A stretch of DNA of 64,000 nt from Chelonobacter oris (GTDB lineage: Bacteria > Pseudomonadota > Gammaproteobacteria > Enterobacterales > Pasteurellaceae): positions 1 through 64,000 of the forward strand of contig NZ_JSUM01000005.1 in the NCBI RefSeq assembly GCF_000772535.1, written 5' to 3'. Shown piece by piece: positions 39,627-48,353 of the stretch. The notes under the pieces were generated by a model, which worked only from the letters and a program-made list of their open reading frames with translations, ran no database searches and was not told the DNA's origin. Each line of letters starts with the position of its first letter. The first letter of the stretch is position 1. The position numbers were made by a program, and so were the translations under genes.

Positions 39627-41584
39627 ATCGTGCCGTCTTCACGCTGAATTTACTGCTGATGACAGCAAGTGCGGTTTTAATCGGCTGGTTACTCAAGCTG
39701 CAATTGCCTGAAAGCTATTCATGGCTTGACCTGTTCACAGCCCGCCCGGACAACTTGGATTTACTGCTGGTACAAAACTATACGCTGCCGCGCCTCAGCA
39801 TGGCGATTCTCGCCGGTACCGCACTTGGGCTTGCAAGCCTGCTGTTACAACAGGTGGTCAGCAATCCGTTGGCGTCAGATAATACCTTGGCTGTCAGCAG
39901 CGGCGCACAATTTTTATTGTTCACCGCCACGCTGTTCTTTCCGTCAATTCTGAATGCCGGCACCACACTTATCGCTTTTCTGGGCGCACTCGGCGCACTG
40001 GCGTTGGTTTTCCTGTTGGCATGGCGCAAAGCGCTGTCGCCGTTAATTATGATTCTGGCCGGATTGGTGGTAAATCTCTATCTCGGCTCCCTCTCCGCCA
40101 CTCTGATGCTGTTCTATCCAGAGGAGTCTCGCGGCTTAATGATTTGGGGAGCCGGTTCGCTGGTACAGGAAAGCTGGTTCGACGGCATACAGCTGTTCTG
40201 GCTGTTGTTGCCTGCGTTGTGTCTGTTAATTGTATTGCAGCGCCCGTTTACCATTCTGGCGCTGAACGACAACAACGCCAAAAGCTTGGGCGTGCCGGTG
40301 CAATGGATTCGTCTTGCCGGTTTGCTGCTGTCGGCTTATTTGGTTGCCATCGTCATCAGCCGCGTCGGTATGCTCGGTTTTATCGGACTCGCCGCCGCCA
40401 CAATCAGCCGTCAATTGGGGATCCGCCGTTTCAAAGCACAACTGCTGCAAACCGCACTTTTAGCCGCCGCAATGTTATTGATTACCGATTTAGCGCTGCA
40501 ATTGTTAACCCATTATTACCGCCTGCAACTGCCGACCGGCGCCGTTACCGCCGTCTTGGGTACACCGTTATTATTATGGCTGATGTTTAAAAATCTCCCG
40601 CAAAGCGGTCGGCTGCAAAGCCAAAGCGGCTTTTTGACGCATGGCAAATCATACGGCAACCGCACTTGGCTGCTGCTGGTGCTGCTGTTTCTCCTGACCG
40701 CACTTTGCGCCTTGCTTATCGGTAAGGGGGCTGACGGCTGGTCATCAGGTTTCGATCGGATATTGCTTGAATTACGCTATCCCCGCCTGCTTTATGCGCT
40801 GGCTGCCGGCATCATGCTGGCCGTCGCAGGCACTTTGCTGCAACGCCTTAGTTTTAATCCGATGGCCAGTCCGGAATTATTGGGAATCACCTCCGGCGTC
40901 AGCTTTGGCGTCTTGCTGGTTATTTTCGGTTTGACGCAGGTTTCCACACAAAATTTCTGGCTTGCCGGCGTATTGGGCGCATGCAGTGTCTTATTGATTA
41001 TCATGGCGATTAACCATCGCAGCGGTATGTTGCCGGAACGGATTTTGCTGACCGGCATCAGTCTCGCTGCGCTGTTTGATGCAGTACAGCGTATTTTGAT
41101 GGCAAGCGGCGATTTTCGTATGCAGCAACTGCTGAGTTGGACGGCAGGTTCAACCTATTATGCTGAAAATCAGGTGGCAATCCTGCTGACTCTGACCGCA
41201 CTCGGCTTGTTGGCGCTCAGTCTGCTGTTCAGCCGCTGGCTGGACTTACTCAGTCTGCAAGCGGTTATGGCAAAAGCACTGGGCTTAAATTTAACCCAAG
41301 TCCGCTGGCTGTTGATTCTGTTAAGTGCGGTATTGACTGCTTGCGCCACTCTGGTGGTCGGCCCGCTCAGTTTTATCGGGCTACTTGCACCGCACTTGGC
41401 ACACTATCTCGGTTTTCACAAACCAAAATCACAACTGATCGCCGCCGCCTTACTCGGCGCCACCGTGATGATCGCCGCCGACTGGCTTGGTCGGCAAATC
41501 CTGTTTCCGTATGAAATCCCTGCCGGCCTGGTCGCTACGCTACTCGGCGGCAGCTATTTCTTATTAATTATGCGCAGAGTGTAA
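39620..41584 (+). CDS. fhuB: Ferric-hydroxamate permease, double-length FhuB
   Basis: Inner-membrane permease made of two fused FecCD-type halves in 654 residues (about 1-325 and 345-654), each with about ten helices. Both halves carry a 'NPLA'-type contact (VVSNPLASDNTLAVSSGA near 87; SFNPMASPELLGITSGVSFG near 415), and the coupling-loop Gly regions (GFIGLAAATISRQLG; SFIGLLAPHLAHYLG). The start ATG 39620 has AAGGAGGGG upstream and overlaps the end of fhuD by seven bases. The gene holds seven uptake cores, an unusual number. Confidence 0.94.
   Translation: MVNRAVFTLNLLLMTASAVLIGWLLKLQLPESYSWLDLFTARPDNLDLLLVQNYTLPRLSMAILAGTALGLASLLLQQVVSNPLASDNTLAVSSGAQFLLFTATLFFPSILNAGTTLIAFLGALGALALVFLLAWRKALSPLIMILAGLVVNLYLGSLSATLMLFYPEESRGLMIWGAGSLVQESWFDGIQLFWLLLPALCLLIVLQRPFTILALNDNNAKSLGVPVQWIRLAGLLLSAYLVAIVISRVGMLGFIGLAAATISRQLGIRRFKAQLLQTALLAAAMLLITDLALQLLTHYYRLQLPTGAVTAVLGTPLLLWLMFKNLPQSGRLQSQSGFLTHGKSYGNRTWLLLVLLFLLTALCALLIGKGADGWSSGFDRILLELRYPRLLYALAAGIMLAVAGTLLQRLSFNPMASPELLGITSGVSFGVLLVIFGLTQVSTQNFWLAGVLGACSVLLIIMAINHRSGMLPERILLTGISLAALFDAVQRILMASGDFRMQQLLSWTAGSTYYAENQVAILLTLTALGLLALSLLFSRWLDLLSLQAVMAKALGLNLTQVRWLLILLSAVLTACATLVVGPLSFIGLLAPHLAHYLGFHKPKSQLIAAALLGATVMIAADWLGRQILFPYEIPAGLVATLLGGSYFLLIMRRV
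39667..41397. repeat. Cluster of seven DNA uptake cores inside fhuB
   Basis: Exact 9-base cores AAGTGCGGT or its complement at 39667, 39818, 40451, 40659, 40697, 41323 and 41389. Five more lie in fhuC, fhuD and fhuA (38007, 38139, 38911, 39471, 41654). They are read in frame as Ala/Leu- and Ser-Ala-Val-type peptides (TAL, SAV, PHL). Confidence 0.9.
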
Positions 41585-41620
41585 TGCTCTGCTTTTATGA
41601 CGATAACTTAAGGACATATT

Positions 41621-43651
41621 ATGCAAAAAACCTTTCAATACTCCGCACTGGCAACCGCACTTTTGCTTTGCTTCAATCCTGCCATCGCCGAAACGGACAG
41701 CGAAGAACTGGACGTAATCGATGTGGTCGGTTCGGTCGCAAAAATTGGTACGCTTTCCTATGATCAACCGCAATCGTCTGTTGTCGTCAGCGCGCAGCAA
41801 ATTGCCGAAAGCGGTGCGAAAAAGATCGATCAAGCCCTGAATTATCAAGCCGGTATTCAGGGGGCGTCATTCGGGAACGACAATAAATCCGAATGGTTTA
41901 AAATTCGCGGATTTGATGCGTCTACCACACTGGACGGAACCCAAACGTCCCCGAATGGATTCTTCGTCTGGTTGCCGGAAATCTACGGTGTTGAAAATAT
42001 TGAAGTGGTCAAAGGCGCCAACTCCCTACTTTACGGCGCCTCCCAAGCCGGCGGTGTAATCAATTTGGTCAGCAAACGTCCGACGGCAACCCCAAAAGGG
42101 GAAGTTAACGTTGGCTTCGGCAACAATCACCAACGCACCGTTAACGGCGATTACAGCGGTTATGCCAATGAATCCGGCAGTGTGCGTTATCGTTTAGTAG
42201 CACAATTTCGCAAAGAAGACGGCACGCAAGATTACACCGGCATGAAGCACTATTATTTTGCCCCGAGTCTGACTTGGGATATCAGCGACAAAACCCGCTT
42301 GACGCTGCTTGCCGGCTATCAGCGCGAACACGGCCGTCCGACCAACGGTTTTCTGCCCGCTTACGCTTCGCTGCTGCCGTCTACCTTTGGCAACATTGCC
42401 CGTAATACCTATTTCGGTGAGCCGGATCGCGATAATATGGAGCGTGAACAACTTTCCGCCGGTTATGAATTTCAGCACGAATTCAATAACGGCTGGATTT
42501 TCTCACAAAACTACCGTTTCAACCATTTGGATATGGATTTGTTAGGCGTATTTGCCTGGTCTGCGGACAATAACCGTACGGCTTATCGCGGCTACAGCTA
42601 CAGCAAAGGCACATCGGCAACTCATAGCGTCGATAACCGTATCAGCAAAACATGGACCTTTGATAACGGCATTGAAAATACCTTATTGTTAGGCAGTGAT
42701 TATTTGCATGCCAAAACCAAAGGCAATAATAACGGTTTCGGCTTTGTACCGGGCATTGATCTGTTCGCGCCGGTTTACGGCGCACCATTCAGCGTAACGT
42801 CGACACCATACCACATCAAAAACAGTCAATGGGGCTTCTACGTACAAGACCAATTACGGATTAACAATGACTGGATTTTTGATTTAGGCCTCCGCCACGA
42901 TAAAGCAAAAAGCAACAGTTTTGTCGACAATACCGACACCTCTTACAATATTAGTCATAACACGGTTTCAGGCGGTGCGATGTATGTGTTTGAAAACGGT
43001 TTGGCCCCTTATCTCAGCTATGCCGAATCATTCCGTCCGACCACCGGTGTCGACGGTTACGGGCGCGTATATAAGCCTTATGAAAGTAAACAATATGAGG
43101 CCGGCATCAAATATGCGCCAAGCTTTATCGATGGCACCGTCTCTATTGCTTATTTTGATTTAACTGAGAAAAATGCGTTGGTTTCCGACAGTTCCAATAT
43201 TTCCGTACAAGCCGGTGAACGCCGCAACAAAGGGATCGAAGTACAGGCGGATTTGAATTTGACGGATAATTGGTCAATGAGTGCGGCTTATACGCATAAC
43301 CATTCACGTCAGGATCTGTCCACAACGACAACCATTCGCACCCCAATGGTCGCAAAACATACGGCATCATTGTGGACTTCATATCGTTTGCAGGGCATTT
43401 TGGACGGTTTAACGGTCGGCACCGGCGTTCGCTATGTCGGCTCGACAACAGACGATCAATACTATGCCGGTTATAACGTCCCGTCTTATACCGTGTGGGA
43501 TGCCATGGCACAATATCAATTTGATTCCAACTGGCAATTGCAAGTCAACGCTACCAATTTGACCAATAAAAAATACCTGAGCGGTTGTAGTTTCTACTGC
43601 TACTATGGTGCGGAACGTTTGGTCAACGCCACACTTTCCTACAAATGGTAA
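41621..43651 (+). CDS. fhuA: TonB-dependent ferric-hydroxamate (ferrichrome-type) receptor
   Basis: Outer-membrane receptor, energised by TonB, matching the permease encoded upstream. The 676-residue precursor has a signal peptide ending NPAIA, a TonB box region (EELDVIDVV, about 30-38), a plug domain (about 50-170, KIDQALNYQAGIQG, FKIRGFDAS, VVKGANSLLYGASQAGGVINLVSKRP) and a 22-strand barrel ending in aromatic NATLSYKW. A Cys pair near the C-terminus (GCSFYCYYGAERLV) is characteristic of ferrichrome-type receptors. Actual ligand unknown. Ends at a strong terminator. Confidence 0.92.
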   Translation: MQKTFQYSALATALLLCFNPAIAETDSEELDVIDVVGSVAKIGTLSYDQPQSSVVVSAQQIAESGAKKIDQALNYQAGIQGASFGNDNKSEWFKIRGFDASTTLDGTQTSPNGFFVWLPEIYGVENIEVVKGANSLLYGASQAGGVINLVSKRPTATPKGEVNVGFGNNHQRTVNGDYSGYANESGSVRYRLVAQFRKEDGTQDYTGMKHYYFAPSLTWDISDKTRLTLLAGYQREHGRPTNGFLPAYASLLPSTFGNIARNTYFGEPDRDNMEREQLSAGYEFQHEFNNGWIFSQNYRFNHLDMDLLGVFAWSADNNRTAYRGYSYSKGTSATHSVDNRISKTWTFDNGIENTLLLGSDYLHAKTKGNNNGFGFVPGIDLFAPVYGAPFSVTSTPYHIKNSQWGFYVQDQLRINNDWIFDLGLRHDKAKSNSFVDNTDTSYNISHNTVSGGAMYVFENGLAPYLSYAESFRPTTGVDGYGRVYKPYESKQYEAGIKYAPSFIDGTVSIAYFDLTEKNALVSDSSNISVQAGERRNKGIEVQADLNLTDNWSMSAAYTHNHSRQDLSTTTTIRTPMVAKHTASLWTSYRLQGILDGLTVGTGVRYVGSTTDDQYYAGYNVPSYTVWDAMAQYQFDSNWQLQVNATNLTNKKYLSGCSFYCYYGAERLVNATLSYKW

Positions 43652-43669
43652 ATATGCGTTTATCCGATA

Positions 43670-43697
43670 AAAAAGGCTGCCGAACGGCAGCCTTTTT
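43670..43697 (+). terminator. Terminator of the fhu operon
   Basis: AAAAAGGCTGCC (43670-43681), loop GAAC, GGCAGCCTTTTT (43686-43697). The flanking A and T runs let it work in both directions, so it can also end the minus-strand cassette that converges on it. Confidence 0.9.
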
Positions 43698-43735
43698 AAC
43701 AATATTATGTTCTATTATGCCAAACAAGATTATGC

Positions 43736-44887
43736 CTATTTCAGCGTGATCCATTTCCCTTGTTCAAAACTGGTCATAATGGCATCTACAATATGTACAA
43801 TTTGTGCGCCGTCGCTGAATGTAGCAAATTTTACCGGCGTATTTTCGGGTGCTTTATTCTCTAAAATAAACGAATAAAATGCCAACATCATATTTTTAAA
43901 AGCATCCGGCCAGCCTTCAATATGTCCTCCGGGGAAATGGTTATATGCAGAGACGGATTTATTGACTAACGTTGGATCATCACACAATATTTGGTTTGGT
44001 TTTTGGCGATAACCGATTGTTAAATACTGCGGCGTTTCCTGCTCCCAATGCAATGATTTCAGACTGCCGCTGATATCAAACATCAAATCGTTCTTATGTC
44101 CGGCACTGACTTGAGATACGGTAAACGAGCCTTTGGAGCCGTCTTCAAAGCGAATTAATACCGATGCATAATCTTCCGTTTCGACCGACTTGGATTCATA
44201 CTCCGCCCCTGCCGAATCCGAGCCGAAGGTTTCTTCGTTTTTACCGGCCTTACGAATAGAATGAACAATACTCACATCAGCAAAAACCGCTTTAATTTTT
44301 TTACCGGTTACGAACTGCACAGTATCGCACCAATGCGACCCTATATCCGCTACCGTGCGGGATTTTCCGCCTATTGCAGGATCAACACGCCAGTTATAAT
44401 CCGTATCCCACAGCATCCAATCTTGTAAATAATGTCCGTTTACTGCAAAAACCCGCCCGATATCTTGCGACTTAACCATTTCAGCCGCTTGTTGAACCAT
44501 CGCAAAATTACGGTAAACAAACCCCACACCGGTGATAACCCGATGTTTTATTGCCAACGCCACAAGTTCATCCGCTTGCGGTGAGGTTAAACAAAGCGGC
44601 TTTTCCGAAAACACATGTTTACCGGCCAAAATAATTTTTTTATTTACATCAAAATGAATATGATTCGGCGTGCAATTATGCACAACTTGAATATCTTTAT
44701 TCGACAGTAATTCGTCTATGGAATCATAAGCTATGGGAATATTCAACGCCGCTGCCTTTTCCTTCGCAAGTTGTTGATTATTTTCCGCCAATGCAATGAT
44801 ATTGACAAAGCCCAATCGACGAATCGCTTCAATATGCGCAACGCCGATAAATCCGGTTCCTATAATGCCGACATTAATTTTTTTCAT
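43736..44887 (-). CDS. Gfo/Idh/MocA family oxidoreductase
   Basis: 383 residues. An N-terminal Rossmann fold (INVGIIGTGFIGVAHIEAI, GxGxxG), then the EKPLCLT motif with the family's catalytic Lys, and VADIGSHWCDTVQF with the conserved Asp/His pair; the C-terminal sheet carries SAYNHFPGGHIEGWPDAF. Such enzymes oxidise or reduce a hydroxyl on sugars, inositols or sugar derivatives with NAD(P). The substrate is not visible from the sequence. Last gene of a three-gene run, 10 bp after the TIM-barrel gene, and AT-rich compared with neighbouring genes. Confidence 0.88.
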   Translation of the reverse strand: MKKINVGIIGTGFIGVAHIEAIRRLGFVNIIALAENNQQLAKEKAAALNIPIAYDSIDELLSNKDIQVVHNCTPNHIHFDVNKKIILAGKHVFSEKPLCLTSPQADELVALAIKHRVITGVGFVYRNFAMVQQAAEMVKSQDIGRVFAVNGHYLQDWMLWDTDYNWRVDPAIGGKSRTVADIGSHWCDTVQFVTGKKIKAVFADVSIVHSIRKAGKNEETFGSDSAGAEYESKSVETEDYASVLIRFEDGSKGSFTVSQVSAGHKNDLMFDISGSLKSLHWEQETPQYLTIGYRQKPNQILCDDPTLVNKSVSAYNHFPGGHIEGWPDAFKNMMLAFYSFILENKAPENTPVKFATFSDGAQIVHIVDAIMTSFEQGKWITLK

Positions 44888-44897
44888 ACCGATAACC

Positions 44898-45953
44898 TTA
44901 TGTTAAACCCAACATCAATTTCGCTTGCACACTATCGTCACCCGTATCGGCAAAGTTATCGAACGGTTTTGAAGAAACGGGAATAATCTGTTTTTGAATA
45001 AATTCAGCGCCCTCTTTCGCACCAATAATCGAATCTTTCATGCAGCATTCCCATTCTAAAACTGCCCAGCCGTCATAGTCATATTGGGTTAATTTAGAAA
45101 AAATACGATTAAAATCAATCATACCGTCTCCCAAAGAACGAAATCTTCCGGCTCTCTCCGGCCAACGTTGATATCCGCCGTAGCAGCCGGATTTTCCCGA
45201 GCTGATAAATTCGGCATCTTTGACATGAAAAGCTTTAATCCGGTCATGATAAAAATCAATAAATTGCAAATAGTCCATCTGTTGTAAAAGCATATGGCTA
45301 GGATCGTACAGAATATTACAGCGCGAATGATTTCCTACTTTTTTTAAAAAGCGTTCAAAGGTAATCCCGTCATGTAAATCTTCTCCGGGATGCAATTCAT
45401 AGCAGAGATCGACACCTTGCTCATCAAAGTGATCCAAAATCGGTTTCCAACATTTTGCGAGTTCGTTAAAAGCGGTGTCAATCAATTGCGCTTTATGAGG
45501 CGGCCAAGGATAGAAATACGGCCATGCCAGTGCCCCCGAAAAGGAAGCGTGGGCATTTAAACCCAATCGTCTTGATGCTACCGCGGCTTGTTTAATGACA
45601 TTTATAGCCCATTCTTGACGAGCCTGACGGTTACCACGTACTTGTTCCGGTGCGAAACCGTCAAAGGCCGCATCATAAGCCGGATGAACAGCGACCAACT
45701 GCCCTTCTAAGTGAGTCGATAATTCACTGATCACTAATCCGTATTGTGCCAACAGTCCGTTGATCTCATCACAGTAAGTCTGACTTTGACTTGCCAGCGC
45801 CACATCAAAGATATGCCTGTGGTTGCAAGGAATTTGCAAGGCTTTAAATCCTAAGTCGGCCGCCCATTCGGCAAGTGTTTCCAGTTTATTGAAAGGCGCT
45901 TGTTGTTCAATAAATTGCGCCAAGAAAATACCGGGACCTTTTATTGTTTTCAT
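44898..45953 (-). CDS. Sugar phosphate isomerase/epimerase-like TIM-barrel protein
   Basis: 351 residues of the xylose-isomerase-like (AP endonuclease 2) TIM-barrel family. Probable metal ligands lie in CYELHPGEDLHDG (Glu), ILYDPSHMLLQ (Asp, His), AFHVKDAEF (His) and AVLEWECC (Glu), in the expected order. Members isomerise, epimerise or cleave sugar derivatives and often work with a Gfo/Idh partner, through 3-keto intermediates in several known cases. The ATG at 45953 lies directly after the transporter's stop codon with GAAGGAG upstream, so translation is coupled. Substrate unknown. Confidence 0.85.
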   Translation of the reverse strand: MKTIKGPGIFLAQFIEQQAPFNKLETLAEWAADLGFKALQIPCNHRHIFDVALASQSQTYCDEINGLLAQYGLVISELSTHLEGQLVAVHPAYDAAFDGFAPEQVRGNRQARQEWAINVIKQAAVASRRLGLNAHASFSGALAWPYFYPWPPHKAQLIDTAFNELAKCWKPILDHFDEQGVDLCYELHPGEDLHDGITFERFLKKVGNHSRCNILYDPSHMLLQQMDYLQFIDFYHDRIKAFHVKDAEFISSGKSGCYGGYQRWPERAGRFRSLGDGMIDFNRIFSKLTQYDYDGWAVLEWECCMKDSIIGAKEGAEFIQKQIIPVSSKPFDNFADTGDDSVQAKLMLGLT

Positions 45954-45954
45954 C

Positions 45955-47181
45955 TTATTCTCCTTCTTTGTCTTTATAGTTAAAGAACACGAAGAAAATA
46001 ACGGCAATTACAACCGCACTTATTGCCGGAATCCACCAGAAAGTGCGCCAAATAGACATTTCCGTCACCGCTTGATTAGCAAACATACGGTTAAACAAAC
46101 CGCCCGAAATTTGAGATCCCAACAGCATACCTATGCCGTAGGTAAACAAAACCACCAAACTTTGAGCCTGAGCACGCACTCTTTCGTTTGCAACTTTATC
46201 CGTATAAATAAAGCCGACGACAAAGAAGAAGTCATAACATATACCGTGCAATAGAATGCCTAAATAAATCGCCCAACGCATATCTTCATTGACACCCAAT
46301 GCAAATAAAACATAACGCAAGAACCAAGCCAGCATACCCGCCAGCAGCATATATTTCACGCCAAGACGTTTAAAGAAAAACGGGATAAGCAGCATGAAAA
46401 CAATTTCAGACATTTGTCCCATCGACATTAAACTACCAATTTTTTCGAAACCGACCGCATCCAAAAATGGCGCCGCATACGCATAGTAAGTGCCGAGAGG
46501 AATCGAAATCAACGTTGCACAAATTGCAAAGATCAAGAAATGGCGAATTTTAAACAATGCAAACGCATCAACACACATTAAATCACGCATTGAGAACGGC
46601 TGACCCTTTGCCGGTGCCGGCGTATTTGGCAGAGTAAGGCTATAAATTCCCAATAGTAAAGAACAAATTGCAGCCACTTGAAAAATAAGCGGACTGCCGG
46701 AAAGATCCGCTTGGCCGATGAATAATCCGGCGACAATCCAGCCGATAGTGCCGAAAACCCGAATAATAGGGAAAGATTTTTCGCTATTTACCAAATTGTG
46801 GAAAGCAATATTATTGGTTAGAGCCACTGTCGGCATATAACAAAGCATATAGGCCAATAATGCGCTAACTAACGCGCTCCCTTGACCGGCAACAAGTAAA
46901 TCCGGGATAAACCATAAAATAGCGGCACCGATTAAGTGTAAAATCGCAAGCACTTTTTCCGACGGGAAAAATCTATCGACCAACATGCCTAAAATGAATG
47001 GGGAAATAATGGAGGCGATAGGCCCCATCGAAAATGCATCGCCGATTAATGTACTGAGGTCATATTTCGTCATGACTATACCTAACGTCACAGACCATGA
47101 GCCCCAGATAAAGAACTCCATAAACATCATCAACGATAATCTAGGCACAATAAATGCCGGCAGTTTTACGCTGTTATTCAT
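45955..47181 (-). CDS. MFS transporter of the nucleoside:H+ symporter (NupG/XapB/YegT) type
   Basis: 408 residues with twelve predicted membrane helices, starting MNNSVKLPAFIVPRLSLMMFMEFFIWGSWSVTLG (split: RLSLMMFMEFFIWG is the family's first-helix signature). It resembles the Nuc_H_symport family, which includes NupG and XapB but also carriers of uncertain substrate found with sugar genes. Its partners here are a dehydrogenase and an isomerase rather than nucleoside hydrolases or phosphorylases, so a sugar-like or glycoside substrate is as likely as a nucleoside. The ATG at 47181 follows GGAGG; a TTG four codons earlier is in frame. First gene after two operators and a CRP-dependent-looking promoter. 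Confidence 0.85.
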   Translation of the reverse strand: MNNSVKLPAFIVPRLSLMMFMEFFIWGSWSVTLGIVMTKYDLSTLIGDAFSMGPIASIISPFILGMLVDRFFPSEKVLAILHLIGAAILWFIPDLLVAGQGSALVSALLAYMLCYMPTVALTNNIAFHNLVNSEKSFPIIRVFGTIGWIVAGLFIGQADLSGSPLIFQVAAICSLLLGIYSLTLPNTPAPAKGQPFSMRDLMCVDAFALFKIRHFLIFAICATLISIPLGTYYAYAAPFLDAVGFEKIGSLMSMGQMSEIVFMLLIPFFFKRLGVKYMLLAGMLAWFLRYVLFALGVNEDMRWAIYLGILLHGICYDFFFVVGFIYTDKVANERVRAQAQSLVVLFTYGIGMLLGSQISGGLFNRMFANQAVTEMSIWRTFWWIPAISAVVIAVIFFVFFNYKDKEGE

Positions 47182-47194
47182 ACCATCCTCCAAA

Positions 47195-47212
47195 AAAGTA
47201 ATCGATTACAAT
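47195..47212 (-). promoter_or_regulatory. Operator O1 of the LacI-type cassette
   Basis: Contains the perfect 12-bp palindrome GTAATCGATTAC (47198-47209), the form expected for a LacI-family operator with central CG. It lies 17 bp before the transporter start codon. Confidence 0.75.
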
Positions 47213-47225
47213 TAAGTAAAAACCT

Positions 47226-47243
47226 AAAGTAATCGATTACTTT
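47226..47243 (-). promoter_or_regulatory. Operator O2 of the LacI-type cassette
   Basis: AAAGTAATCGATTACTTT, a perfect 18-bp palindrome sharing its 12-bp core with O1. Centre-to-centre distance from O1 is 31 bp, about three helical turns. It covers the predicted transcription start (47238). Confidence 0.8.
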
Positions 47244-47244
47244 T

Positions 47245-47290
47245 AATCTAAAAAGTGCTTTTTCTGTGATTTGAGATATCCATCACAAAA
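47245..47290 (-). promoter_or_regulatory. CRP-type site and -10 box of the cassette promoter
   Basis: 47269-47290, read on the minus strand, has TGTGA-TGGATA-TCTCA inside an AT-rich frame, one base from the TGTGA-N6-TCACA CRP consensus. Its centre (47279.5) is exactly 41.5 bp from the start point implied by the -10 box TAGATT (47245-47250), the geometry of a class II CRP promoter. Confidence 0.65.
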
Positions 47291-47295
47291 ATTGT

Positions 47296-48279
47296 CTAGC
47301 TAGACTGACGTTGAATGAATTGCCAAGGCAGTAAATAATGGACAACGTCTAAGGCATTATCCGATTCGATCTGTGATAACAAAAGGGACACGGCTTTCCT
47401 GCCGATGTCTTCATTGGGTTGTTGGATAGTTGTCAGAGGTGGGACGGTTATTTGGCTGATATCAACACCGTCAAATCCGATCAAGGCAATATCTTGAGGA
47501 ATTGAAAATCCGGATTCGGTGACGGCATTGACGGCACCCGCCGCCAACACATCAGAAATAGCAAAAATAGCATCGGGTCGTTCTGCATTTTTCAATAGCG
47601 ATAATGCCGCTTTTTTACCGGATAAATAGCTGAGCGTATCGGCATAAACAATTGTACGATAAGATAAACCGTGATGAGCCAATCGGTTAAGATAACCTTG
47701 TTCGCGATGTTGGGAATATTGATAAGCCAAATCATGATTGATAAGCGCAATGCGTTTTTTCCCTGACTCAACCAGTTTATCGATAACAAATTCTGCGGCT
47801 GCCGTATCATCAATACTCACTGAAAAAACAGATGATTCGGGATCATATTCGGCACACTGTACCCAAGGAAATGCGCCGATAATCTTTTGCAATTCGGGTA
47901 ATTCCGAAACGGCGTCCATCGTAATCACACCGTCAACCATTTTGCCCGATAGCAATTGTAAACATGAACGAGAGCGAGCAAAATCGGATTCCGTATTACA
48001 TAATAAAATACGATAGCCGTTCTTCTCGGCTTCTTTCTCCACCCCTTTTACAACGGCGGCACAAAACGGATTTGCAATATTGGATACCATCACTAAAAGC
48101 ATACCGGTTCGCGCCGTCCGCAATTGTCGAGCCAATAGGTTCGGCTGATAGTTTAGCGCTGCAATTGCCGCCAATACTTTCTCTTTATTTTGCGCTTTTA
48201 CTGAGGGTAAATCATTGAGGACTCTTGAAACGGTCGCAACAGAAACGCCGGCCAACTTTGCTATTCTTTGAACGGACAT
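47296..48279 (-). CDS. LacI-family transcriptional regulator
   Basis: 327 residues: an N-terminal LacI helix-turn-helix (MSVQRIAKLAGVSVATVSRVLND), the hinge helix PNLLARQLRT, and a periplasmic-binding-protein-like effector domain (GMLLVMVSNIANPF; VDGVITMDA; ALIGFDGVDISQITVPPLTTI). It is close in form to PurR/CytR. It is encoded just upstream of the transporter, on the same strand, and ends 5 bp before the CRP site, so it most likely represses the three genes through O1 and O2. The inducer is unknown. Confidence 0.93.
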   Translation of the reverse strand: MSVQRIAKLAGVSVATVSRVLNDLPSVKAQNKEKVLAAIAALNYQPNLLARQLRTARTGMLLVMVSNIANPFCAAVVKGVEKEAEKNGYRILLCNTESDFARSRSCLQLLSGKMVDGVITMDAVSELPELQKIIGAFPWVQCAEYDPESSVFSVSIDDTAAAEFVIDKLVESGKKRIALINHDLAYQYSQHREQGYLNRLAHHGLSYRTIVYADTLSYLSGKKAALSLLKNAERPDAIFAISDVLAAGAVNAVTESGFSIPQDIALIGFDGVDISQITVPPLTTIQQPNEDIGRKAVSLLLSQIESDNALDVVHYLLPWQFIQRQSS

Positions 48280-48353
48280 GATTTTCTCATTATGATATAA
48301 GTATTCGAATTCAATCGGGTAGGCACGATTCTATAGAATTTTTTCACTTGTAT

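Noticed and set aside
44771-44986. Small plus-strand frame between the Gfo/Idh and isomerase genes
   Set aside because: It overlaps both minus-strand genes and has no ribosome-binding site or family likeness.
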